A program made the translations under genes and the position numbers. Of a stretch of DNA of 39,087 bases, positions 15,970-23,603 are shown in pieces; position 1 is the first letter of the stretch; each line of letters begins with the position of its first letter. Origin of the DNA: UBA9647 sp035506075 (GTDB lineage Bacteria > Bacteroidota > Ignavibacteria > UBA10030); contig DATJQB010000320.1 in NCBI GenBank assembly GCA_035506075.1, forward strand, positions 1 to 39,087. Reading direction: 5' to 3'. Under the pieces are notes generated by a model, which worked only from the letters and a program-made list of their open reading frames with translations, had not been told where the DNA came from and did no database searches.

Positions 15970-16892
15970 AATCCGCGATCTTGTGTTCTCTCATGGCTGT
16001 TGCTGTTCTTGTCGGGTGCAACAGGCGACAGGGATCGGACATTCGTCACGGAGCGTTGCATGTCGTGGCGACGGAATCACATCTGACGCTCGTCCAACGC
16101 CTGGCTTCGGACTATTGCGATCTCTTTCCCGGCGTGACGGCGACGGTATCGGGAACATCAACACGCGGTGCAATCGTCGACCTCGTCAATGGCAAGGAAC
16201 ATTGTATTGTCGTCGACCGCCGATTGAACGAGGAAGAACACAAGGCGGCTGACAACGCCGGTCTCGTCATCGGTGAGAATGAAGTTGCCCATGATGCCCT
16301 GGTAATCGTTGTGAACCAGCAGAATGCCCTGGCTTCGCTTTCGACCGCCGAGCTCGAGGCAATTGTTGCCGGTCGGACCAGGCTTTGGCCGAATGTGCCG
16401 GCGTCAAAGCTCCACGGTGCGATCGAGATATGCCTGACAGGCCGTAATTCCGGCCTGTATGAACTGTTGACGCGCACCTTCTTCAAGCTACCAACCGACG
16501 TGCCGCTCACGGCCGTCGCTTCTTCGCAGGACAGTGTGCTCCAATATGTGGCAGCAAACCCGGAAGCCCTGGGAATTGTTTCGTTCGCAATCTGGAAAGA
16601 CACTACGCAATCTGTCGCTCAGCGATGGAAGAAAAATGTCCGGACCGTCGCCCTCCTCGCAAAAGGAGATGACGGTGTTGAGACCGCTGTGAACGCAACA
16701 CAGCGCAGCATTTACGACCAAGTCTATCCGCTGACGTATTCTCTCTTTGTATTTACATCGGAGAAGATACCGGGCACAGGGTACGGGTTCAGTGCTTTTG
16801 TAACAGGAGAAGTCGGACAAAGAGATTTTTTGTACGCTGGACTCGTTCCCAAAATCTTGCCATATCGGACCATTCAACTCACACAGGAATAG
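15966..16892 (+). CDS. PstS-like substrate-binding lipoprotein
   Basis: 308 residues from the ATG at 15966, which overlaps the upstream stop; the longer open frame has no signal peptide. It begins with a lipoprotein signal (lipobox LVGC, Cys18). The body has the two-lobe layout of PBP-type phosphate/oxyanion-binding proteins: LHVVATESHLTLVQRLASDY, then SGTSTRGAIVDLVNG, a hinge region with HDALVIVVNQQNALASLSTAEL, GRNSGLYELLTR, and a late YPLTYSLFVFTSEK. These are recognisable counterparts of PstS motifs (the GSG/TR loop and the YPL segment). No PstCAB permease genes are nearby, so it more likely works with the TonB machinery or as a sensor than as an ABC importer subunit. The ligand is unproven. 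Confidence 0.82.
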   Translation: MKSAILCSLMAVAVLVGCNRRQGSDIRHGALHVVATESHLTLVQRLASDYCDLFPGVTATVSGTSTRGAIVDLVNGKEHCIVVDRRLNEEEHKAADNAGLVIGENEVAHDALVIVVNQQNALASLSTAELEAIVAGRTRLWPNVPASKLHGAIEICLTGRNSGLYELLTRTFFKLPTDVPLTAVASSQDSVLQYVAANPEALGIVSFAIWKDTTQSVAQRWKKNVRTVALLAKGDDGVETAVNATQRSIYDQVYPLTYSLFVFTSEKIPGTGYGFSAFVTGEVGQRDFLYAGLVPKILPYRTIQLTQE

Positions 16893-16899
16893 GTGTAGA

Positions 16900-18582
16900 A
16901 TGAAAAAGCTCGTAGCTGGTGTCATCGTTTCGTGTCTCGTGTTTGTGTCGGGGCTCTGGGCACAAGCGCAAATCAATGACGCAAAAGAACTGCTGAAACA
17001 GGGCAAAGCGAAGGAGGCTATCGGACTCCTCAGCCAGGTGATTCAAACGGCCCCGAAGAACGTTGACGCGTGGCAATTGCTTGGACAGGCATACATCAAA
17101 GCCTCAAACCTTGATTCGGCAAAGATTGCCGCACAGCGCGTGATCTCGATCGATGAGAAGAACGTCAACGGCTACCTGATGCTTGCGGGCATCGAGGAAT
17201 CGCAGAAAGACATCAAAGGCGCGTATGCCACGCTGACGACAGGCCTCCAGGAAAAGAAGGGGGATGCACAACTGCTGATCACGCTCGGCGGATTGCTGCT
17301 CCGGGCGGACTCGGTCGATCGTGCCATCGTGGTCCTGACCCAGGCAAAGGAAGCCTCGCCGAACTCTGCAACAATCTACGACAACCTTGGGGACGCATAC
17401 AACAAGCAGGGGGTTCCGGCGTTCGCGATTACACAGTACGAAAAATCTACCGAGCTCGATTCATCGAAGGCGGAAGTGTACATCAAACTCGGCAAGCTCT
17501 ATTATAAGGAACGGCGCTACAACGACGCAGCACGGGCCTATGCACGGGTTGTCGTGCTCGATCCTGCCGACAAGGAAACGTTGCTTGAGCTCTGCAAGAT
17601 GTACATGGCCTCGCGGCCGAAGCAGTACGACAATGCGGCAAAATATCTGAAACTTTACACGCAGCGATTCCCGAAAGAGACTGAACCATGGTCGATGTAC
17701 ACTGAAGCGTTGTTCAGCCTCCGCCAATTCCCGGAAGCCCTTGATGCCGCCAACCAGGTTCTGAAAGCGGATCCAAGGAATGGCAAGGCCCAGCGCTACC
17801 TTGCAACGGCGCAGTTTGCCCTGAAGAAGTACAAGGAGAGCGTCGAGTCGTACAAGAAACTGCAGACTCTCGATACGATGAAGGTTGACGACTGGATGAG
17901 AATGGGCGATGCGAACATGGAGCTGAAGCAGATTCAGCCCGCCGTTTCCGCATATGACGAAGTGCTGAAACTAGATCCGAACAAAAAGGATGTCTTCAAC
18001 AAAGCTGCCGCTGCGTATATGTCCGATGGAAAATACGCCCTTGCAGCAGCGTTGTTCCAGCGGAGGTTCAGCATTGACTCTTCGTCGGCCGCGTTGAGCT
18101 CGTACCTGAACTACGCTTCATGCAAAATTGCCCTGAAGGAATACGATTCTGCACGTATCGCATACCATACGTTTATCAGCCGGAAATCGGACTATCCGGC
18201 AGCTTGGCTGGGACTTGCGCATGCTTTGCTGCTCATGTCTCCCGACTCCCTCCAGCATGCGAAAGCCGCCTACGAGGAATGGCTGAAGCTGATTCCGACG
18301 GCAGAAGAGAACAAGTACAAGAAGGATCTTGCAGAAGCCTACAAGAACATAGGCGTTGCATACCTTGTGGACAAGAAATATGAACCGGCTATTGCACCGT
18401 TGAAGAAATCGTTGCAATTTGTCGAGACGGATGCGGATACACACCTCCGGCTAGGCCAGGCGTATGCCATGACGAGCAACAAGGAGGAGGCAATCAAGGA
18501 ATACAAGACTGCGTTCAAACTCGACCCGAAGAACAAGGATGCAAAAAAGGGACTCGAGTTGATGGGTATTCCGGTCGATTAA
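16900..18582 (+). CDS. Exported multi-TPR protein
   Basis: A 560-residue protein with a Sec signal peptide (MKKLVAGVIVSCLVFVSGLWAQ, cut near residue 22) followed by about a dozen tetratricopeptide repeats running to the C-terminus. Examples are IGLLSQVIQTAPKNVDAW, YDNLGDAYNKQGVPAFAI and LRLGQAYAMTSNKEEAIKEY; the usual W/LG-Y-A-F/A-A-P positions recur every 34 residues. It begins eight bases after the PstS-like gene, with AGGTG as RBS. Such a periplasmic solenoid is a protein-protein scaffold. In this operon it may hold TonB, the binding protein or outer-membrane partners together. The partner is not known. Confidence 0.9.
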   Translation: MKKLVAGVIVSCLVFVSGLWAQAQINDAKELLKQGKAKEAIGLLSQVIQTAPKNVDAWQLLGQAYIKASNLDSAKIAAQRVISIDEKNVNGYLMLAGIEESQKDIKGAYATLTTGLQEKKGDAQLLITLGGLLLRADSVDRAIVVLTQAKEASPNSATIYDNLGDAYNKQGVPAFAITQYEKSTELDSSKAEVYIKLGKLYYKERRYNDAARAYARVVVLDPADKETLLELCKMYMASRPKQYDNAAKYLKLYTQRFPKETEPWSMYTEALFSLRQFPEALDAANQVLKADPRNGKAQRYLATAQFALKKYKESVESYKKLQTLDTMKVDDWMRMGDANMELKQIQPAVSAYDEVLKLDPNKKDVFNKAAAAYMSDGKYALAAALFQRRFSIDSSSAALSSYLNYASCKIALKEYDSARIAYHTFISRKSDYPAAWLGLAHALLLMSPDSLQHAKAAYEEWLKLIPTAEENKYKKDLAEAYKNIGVAYLVDKKYEPAIAPLKKSLQFVETDADTHLRLGQAYAMTSNKEEAIKEYKTAFKLDPKNKDAKKGLELMGIPVD

Positions 18583-18616
18583 TTCACAGGGAATTTCAAG
18601 AGAAGGGAATTTTAGT

Positions 18617-18748
18617 ATGGCAGATCAAAGTGCAGGACCGAAACCATCAGAGAAACCGGTGACAGGGTACTATGTCTTTATGGGATTGGTTCTCGTGATA
18701 CTCGTGATCATCGTAGGATACGTAGTGCATTCATATCTTGCAGGTTGA
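18617..18748 (+). CDS. 43-residue single-TM membrane protein
   Basis: The ATG at 18617, with GAAGGGAA about nine bases upstream, opens a 43-codon frame. It has a polar N-terminus (MADQSAGPKPSEKPVTGYY) followed by one TM helix of about 20 residues rich in Val/Ile/Leu and a short HSYLAG end. The gene sits between the TPR and lipoprotein genes with normal intergenic spacing (34 and 44 bases) on both sides, and its codon use looks like its neighbours'. It is too short for common ORF cut-offs. No family is recognised. Confidence 0.65.
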   Translation: MADQSAGPKPSEKPVTGYYVFMGLVLVILVIIVGYVVHSYLAG

Positions 18749-18792
18749 GAGCATAAACCAACAACTCTTTTATTGAAGAAAGGGCGCATACG

Positions 18793-19797
18793 ATGAAGCA
18801 CAGACTGCTCGGCATTCTCACGATCGTGATGTTGGGGCTGACGGGGTGCACCAAGAAAGAACCCCTGCCACCGATCACGGACTGGGACAGGAATCAGGAT
18901 CCATACTTCAAGGTTCAGTTCGATTACCCCAAGGGATGGTTCAAGGGAGGGGAATCCGGCAAGATGACGTTCACCTCGTCGGAAGCCGCCGTGGGCAAGT
19001 TCTTCGATCCAACGTCCAAGGAAGCACCGGACGGCGCACAGATCCTTGTGAGCTACGAAAAAGAAGACACGCTCAAGACGCTTGAGGGGTTCGTGCAGGA
19101 TGAGCGAACGGATCTTGGTTCTTCGGGATTTGATCTGAAACCCGTCGAGCAGGCCTCGGTTGACGGCACTCCCGCCATCAAGTTCAGTTACAGCGGGCGC
19201 TACAACGACAAGACTGTCATCGCGGCAACGCGCGTCTTCATTCTCAAGGACTCGATCCTCTACAAGGCAACGTTCTGGGGCTTCAACGATTACTACGAGC
19301 CATACAAGGTCGCGATCGATACCTTCATCTCCACTGCTCGCCTGCCGCGGGCAAAGGGTGCAAAGGTCGATGAATCGATCCCGTCGACAACGTATGAGAC
19401 CCTCAAGAACGCCACCCTCGAGATCGCGTATCCTAGCAACTTCAACCCAAGCCAGCCTGCTCCGAAAGGAGAAGTGCTCTTCACGTTGACGCTGCAGGGT
19501 TATCGCAACGATTCCAACCTGCTGGTCGATGTTCGGCCGGCGAAGAAGCTGACGCTCGAGAAAGTCGTCGAGCAAAATACAAAGTTCTACAAGCCGACCT
19601 CCACCAATTCCACGACGATCGACGGCAACAAGGCAACGTACCTCAGCTACTCGATGACAAAAGACGTGGCGAGCCGTGCGTACTTCATCGTGAAGAATGA
19701 CAAGATTTACCGAATCATCATGAACTACTACAAGCCGTCGGAAAAAGATTTCCTGCCGGCATTCGAGAAATCTGTCAACTCACTCAAGATCAAGTAA
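18793..19797 (+). CDS. Two-lobed lipoprotein with tandem PsbP/DcrB-like repeats
   Basis: A 334-residue lipoprotein (lipobox LTGC, Cys19). The mature part holds two similar halves of about 140 residues. Each starts with a strand and a Tyr-Pro turn (FKVQFDYPKGWF; ATLEIAYPSNF). Each then has a Gly-x-x-Ala step (DGTPAIKFSYS; DGNKATYLSYS), an Arg-containing strand (AATRVFILKDSILYKATF; SRAYFIVKNDKIYRIIMNYY) and a final helix ending in FISTARL or SVNSLKI. This is the repeat pattern of PsbP/DcrB-like folds. It is the last gene before a strong terminator, so it probably closes the Exb/Ton/PstS/TPR transcription unit. Its role is unknown. Confidence 0.8.
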   Translation: MKHRLLGILTIVMLGLTGCTKKEPLPPITDWDRNQDPYFKVQFDYPKGWFKGGESGKMTFTSSEAAVGKFFDPTSKEAPDGAQILVSYEKEDTLKTLEGFVQDERTDLGSSGFDLKPVEQASVDGTPAIKFSYSGRYNDKTVIAATRVFILKDSILYKATFWGFNDYYEPYKVAIDTFISTARLPRAKGAKVDESIPSTTYETLKNATLEIAYPSNFNPSQPAPKGEVLFTLTLQGYRNDSNLLVDVRPAKKLTLEKVVEQNTKFYKPTSTNSTTIDGNKATYLSYSMTKDVASRAYFIVKNDKIYRIIMNYYKPSEKDFLPAFEKSVNSLKIK

Positions 19798-19822
19798 CGA
19801 GAAACGCTTGTTCGGTTTGTAC

Positions 19823-19860
19823 AAAGGCTGTCCTGCTCATCCGGGACAGCCTTTTTGTTT
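19823..19860 (+). terminator. Rho-independent terminator after the envelope operon
   Basis: AAAGGCTGTCC pairs perfectly with GGACAGCCTTT around a nine- to ten-base loop, and the 3' arm runs into TTTTTGTTTTC. It lies 26 bases after the lipoprotein stop codon. Confidence 0.9.
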
Positions 19861-20005
19861 TCTCGGCGCGGAATCCGGATTGAACGGCGTGTTTCACAGG
19901 CGTCCTCGATTGTCGCAAAACGTTGCGCCAATGTTGCAGATTCCTGCCAAATTTGAAGGAGAGAGTTCCTGATTTTTGGAAACGACAAGAAAATCCTGTT
20001 GCGTC

Positions 20006-20034
20006 AGTAGAAATAATAGTGTAAGATAGACCCG
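20006..20034 (+). promoter_or_regulatory. Weak sigma-70-like promoter candidate before the APC-USP gene
   Basis: TTGCGT and TAAGAT are separated by 17 bases in the AT-richer part of the 283-base gap, each matching its consensus hexamer at four of six positions. A start a few bases downstream would place the transcript's 5' end almost directly at the hairpin at 20043. Position is the main support. Confidence 0.3.
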
Positions 20035-20042
20035 CCTCAGGA

Positions 20043-20076
20043 AGGAAAGCCGGGGTAGAAATACTCCGGCTTTCCT
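20043..20076 (+). promoter_or_regulatory. 15-bp GAAA-loop hairpin in the leader of the APC-USP gene
   Basis: AGGAAAGCCGGGGTA pairs with TACTCCGGCTTTCCT (one G-T pair) around a GAAA tetraloop. The 3' arm is followed by ATTTTTG. It could be an intrinsic terminator or attenuator. It also lies exactly between an SD-like AGGAAGG (20039-20045) and the TTG start at 20081. If the inner stem folds, that SD comes within about seven bases of the start codon. Both readings are inference. Confidence 0.6.
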
Positions 20077-20080
20077 ATTT

Positions 20081-21859
20081 TTGTGGTATCGAGCCGAAAC
20101 GTTGTCCTCTGAAAGTTCCGACATCTCATCGACTCCGCATGGAGTCACCCGTTTAGCGACCAGCCGGCCGCGCGTCCTTGGCTGGCTTCGCAGTGCCGCC
20201 ATTCTCGACGGAGATTGGGGTACCAGCGTTGCTTACGTCATGGGCATTGGTTTTGCCCTGGCGGGATATGGCAGCTTCTGGCATCTCACCGCCATGATGG
20301 CTCTCACCTCCCTCGTTGCCATTAATTACATCACGATCTGCAGACTGTATCCGAACGGCGGCGGCGTCTATAGTTCCGTCTACCACAGGTCCAAACTCCT
20401 GGCGGTTGTCGGCGCACTCCTGCTCGGGGCGGACTACATCGTCACCATGTCGCTTTCCGTTCTGGATGCCTGCCATTATTTTGGACTCGGACAGCCTGTC
20501 CTGTGGGCGATCGTCGTCATCCTGACGATCGGGGGGCTCAACTGGTTTGGCCCCAAACACTCAGGCGGGTTGGCCCTGTTGATCACGGCGTTTACCCTTG
20601 TAACCTTGTTCGTCGTGATCGTTGCGTCTGCTCCGACCGCCATCACGTCGGCCCGAATCGATGCTCCACAGGGCGGATTGCTGCATAACTGGGGGATTTT
20701 CACAGGGTTCATCCTCAGTCTTTCAGGCATCGAGGCAATCTCGAACATGACGGGTCTGATGAAGGATCCGACCAGGGATTCGCGCAAGGCGATCCTGGCG
20801 ATCCTGGCCAAAGTCCTCATTGTCAACGCCTTTCTCGGTCTGGCAATGCTCGCCATCAAAGGATTGAACCAGGGGGATCACCTCGAGGACATGATCCGAT
20901 TCCTGGCAGAGCACTATGTGGGCAAATGGTTTGGCCTCGTGGTTGCGGCTTCGCTTGGTGTGCTCCTGATCTCCGCCGGAAATACCGCGCTCAACGACCT
21001 GATTTCCATACAGTTCCTCATGTCTGTTGATCGTGAGCTTCCCTCTTCGCTGAGAATTCTCAACCGTCACGGTGTGCCCGTCATCCCGCTTGTCGTTGCG
21101 ACGACGATTCCTATCGTTGTGTTGCTCCTCATCGGCGATGTTGAAATGCTCTCGCACCTCTACGCGATCGGCCTCGTGGGGGCGATGACGATCAATCTCG
21201 GCTCGACGGCGACCGACAAGACGATCAGTCTTAAGAAGTTGGTACGCGGCTTCATGATGGTCTCGGCGACCGTCCTGCTGCTGATTGAATTCTCCATCGC
21301 CGTCAACAAAACACAAGCAGTGATCTTCGCTTCATCGATTCTCGTGGCCGGACTGGGAGCCCGATCCATCGCCCGACGCCGGTACCGCGAGCTGCCGCCG
21401 GTGCCCGAAGCTGCAGAGGCTGCCATACCCGTTCCGCAGCGCAAGCTTCGTGCAATCCCAAGCACCAAGTATCTCCTGGCTATGAAGGATATGAACGAGA
21501 AACTTCTCCGGTTCTCCATTGAGGAGGCCAAGGCGCGCAACGCACTTCTCTTTGTCCTGAGGGTGAAGGAAATTGCCGTCGGTGCGCTGCCTGCACAACT
21601 CGATATGCCGACCAACGGGCAGGAACGCGCCATCGAGCGCATCTGCTACGATGCCGGCATTGACTACCGGTCGCTGAAGATCCCGAGCTACGATGTCGGC
21701 TACACAATCGCAGAACAAGCGGCGACGTTTGGCGTTGAGAGAGTTATCATCGGTGCTGAAAAGCGAAGCCGCCTTGAATCCGTTCTGAAGGGGAGTGTGA
21801 TGCGCTCGCTCAGCAGCCTGCTTCCGGATGAGATTCAACTCGTCATCTTCGGCGGTTGA
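20081..21859 (+). CDS. APC-family permease fused to a C-terminal universal stress protein domain
   Basis: The frame gives 592 residues from a TTG at 20081; a TTG at 20102 is the other option, and there is no in-frame ATG before the first TM. The core has about twelve TM helices of the amino acid-polyamine-organocation type, starting LRSAAILDGDWGTSVAYVMG and including GGGVYSSVYHRSKLL. After the last TM and an Arg-rich linker (ARSIARRRYRELPP) there is a soluble domain of about 140 residues. It carries USP features: TKYLLAMKDMNEKLLRFSIE at its start, and near its end VERVIIGAEKRSRLESVLKG followed by SVMRSL, the Gly-rich nucleotide-binding loop. The domain may bind ATP or another nucleotide and gate transport. 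It is the first of five APC genes in this region; the substrate is unknown. Confidence 0.85.
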   Translation: MWYRAETLSSESSDISSTPHGVTRLATSRPRVLGWLRSAAILDGDWGTSVAYVMGIGFALAGYGSFWHLTAMMALTSLVAINYITICRLYPNGGGVYSSVYHRSKLLAVVGALLLGADYIVTMSLSVLDACHYFGLGQPVLWAIVVILTIGGLNWFGPKHSGGLALLITAFTLVTLFVVIVASAPTAITSARIDAPQGGLLHNWGIFTGFILSLSGIEAISNMTGLMKDPTRDSRKAILAILAKVLIVNAFLGLAMLAIKGLNQGDHLEDMIRFLAEHYVGKWFGLVVAASLGVLLISAGNTALNDLISIQFLMSVDRELPSSLRILNRHGVPVIPLVVATTIPIVVLLLIGDVEMLSHLYAIGLVGAMTINLGSTATDKTISLKKLVRGFMMVSATVLLLIEFSIAVNKTQAVIFASSILVAGLGARSIARRRYRELPPVPEAAEAAIPVPQRKLRAIPSTKYLLAMKDMNEKLLRFSIEEAKARNALLFVLRVKEIAVGALPAQLDMPTNGQERAIERICYDAGIDYRSLKIPSYDVGYTIAEQAATFGVERVIIGAEKRSRLESVLKGSVMRSLSSLLPDEIQLVIFGG

Positions 21860-22070
21860 CGCGCCGCCTCACTGTCCGTTCTTCCCTCCGCAGCGATTTT
21901 CCCTTGGACATTCACACAATAATTACTAACGTTCGCAGAGTTTTACAGCTGCAGTCCGTATTGACTTCCCGTCTTTATTCTAAGACAGCCCGACCCCGGG
22001 CGTGAAGATTCGCTTTCGTTCCATCGTTGCCGGACTTGGAAAATCCCCATCAATTATTGCGGGACACGAA

Positions 22071-23603
22071 ATGGCGATCCACATCTTCCGTAGAAAGACT
22101 CTCGACCGCATCGCAGCAGACGCCGAGAGCTCAACCGAAGTTCATCTGAAGCGATCCCTTGGCGCAGTCGATCTGATCTCGCTCGGCATCGGTGCGATTA
22201 TCGGCACCGGCATCTTTGCCGTCATCGGCACGGCGTCGGCCGGAGGACCGAGTCATCTTGGCGCCGGTCCGGGCGTCATGCTCTCCTTTGTGCTGACGGC
22301 GGTCGCCTGTGGATTTTGTGCGCTGTGTTACGCCGAATTTGCAGCGCTTGTCCCGATATCGGGAAGCGCATACACCTACTCCTACGCCACGCTCGGTGAA
22401 ATCATAGCATGGATCATCGGTTGGGATCTCATCATCGAATATGCTGTCGGTAATGTTGCTGTAGCGATCGCATGGGCGGCATATTTTCACCAGCTTTGCG
22501 ACGGATTGGGGTTGCATATCCCGGCCTGGCTGGCTGTCGATTATCGTTCGGCTCACCAGGCAGCCGAAGCGGTTGTTGCCGCCGCGGGATCGATCTCACC
22601 GGACATCGCGCTTCCGTACGAAGCGTGGCAGACGCATCCGACACTGCTGGGAATTCCAATCATCTTCAATTTCCTGGCAATCGCAATCGTTGCGCTTGTG
22701 ACATGGATACTCGTCATCGGGATCAAGGAATCCTCGCGTGCCAACAACATCATGGTGGCGCTGAAGCTTGTGATCCTTGTGTTTTTCATTGGCGTGGGGG
22801 CGTTCTATGTCAAACCGGCGAACTGGACGCCGTTCATGCCGAACGGATTTGCGGGCGTCTGGACGGGAGCAAGCCTCATCTTCTTCGCCTTCATTGGTTT
22901 CGATGCCATCTCGACTGCGGCCGAGGAGTGCAAGAATCCCGGACGCGATATGCCGATCGGCATCATCGGTTCACTTGTCGTCTGCACCGTCATCTACGTG
23001 GCAACTGCCGCCGTGCTGACCGGTATCCAGCCGTGGAATCAGCTTGGCGTTGCAGATCCGCTTGCAGAAGTTTTCGCCCAACTCGGACTCAACTGGGCGG
23101 CGGGCATCGTGTCGCTCGGCGCCGTGATCTCGATGACAGCCGTCCTGCTCGTCTTCCAGCTTGGACAACCGAGAATCTTTTTTTCCATGTCACGCGATGG
23201 ATTGCTCCCGAAATACTTCGCCAGGGTCCACCCGAAATATCAAACGCCGCACGTGACAACCATCTGGACCGGCGTCGTGGTTGCCGCGGTGGCATGCATT
23301 GCGAACATTAATGAGATCGTCGAGCTGACGAACATCGGGACACTGTTTGCTTTCGTCCTTGTCTGCGCCGGGATCATCATCTTGAGGTACAAGGATCCGG
23401 ATCGTCCAAGGGTCTTCAAAACGCCGCTTGTTCCCCTCGTGCCCCTGCTTGGAATCGCGATGTGCTTCTATCTCATGATGGGGCTTCCGATGATCACCTG
23501 GATCCGATTTGGCATCTGGCTCGTCGTCGGACTTGTACTCTACTTCACGTACGGGTTCTGGAAAAGCCGCATGCGAGAGCGACCCACGGGAGCCATCCAA
23601 TGA
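22071..23603 (+). CDS. APC-family amino acid permease, cationic amino acid transporter (CAT) type
   Basis: 510 residues from the ATG at 22071 (GGGA six bases upstream); a GTG at 22002 would add an unlikely 23 residues. It has 12 or more TM helices. TM1 contains LGIGAIIGTGIFAVIG, the unwound GxG substrate motif of APC carriers. FFAFIGFDAISTAAEECKNP is the TM6 region and cytoplasmic loop typical of the CAT group. SMSRDGLLPKYFARVHPKYQTP is also conserved in that group. The protein should take up amino acids with protons or by exchange. Its stop overlaps the next permease gene by four bases (ATGA). It is closely similar in plan to the permease at 28699. Confidence 0.92.
   Translation: MAIHIFRRKTLDRIAADAESSTEVHLKRSLGAVDLISLGIGAIIGTGIFAVIGTASAGGPSHLGAGPGVMLSFVLTAVACGFCALCYAEFAALVPISGSAYTYSYATLGEIIAWIIGWDLIIEYAVGNVAVAIAWAAYFHQLCDGLGLHIPAWLAVDYRSAHQAAEAVVAAAGSISPDIALPYEAWQTHPTLLGIPIIFNFLAIAIVALVTWILVIGIKESSRANNIMVALKLVILVFFIGVGAFYVKPANWTPFMPNGFAGVWTGASLIFFAFIGFDAISTAAEECKNPGRDMPIGIIGSLVVCTVIYVATAAVLTGIQPWNQLGVADPLAEVFAQLGLNWAAGIVSLGAVISMTAVLLVFQLGQPRIFFSMSRDGLLPKYFARVHPKYQTPHVTTIWTGVVVAAVACIANINEIVELTNIGTLFAFVLVCAGIIILRYKDPDRPRVFKTPLVPLVPLLGIAMCFYLMMGLPMITWIRFGIWLVVGLVLYFTYGFWKSRMRERPTGAIQ

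Noticed and set aside
18670..19575. Open frame of 301 codons on the minus strand opposite the two-lobed lipoprotein
   Set aside because: Residue pattern is charged and irregular, and it would overlap both a well-supported gene and the 43-aa gene. Treated as shadow.
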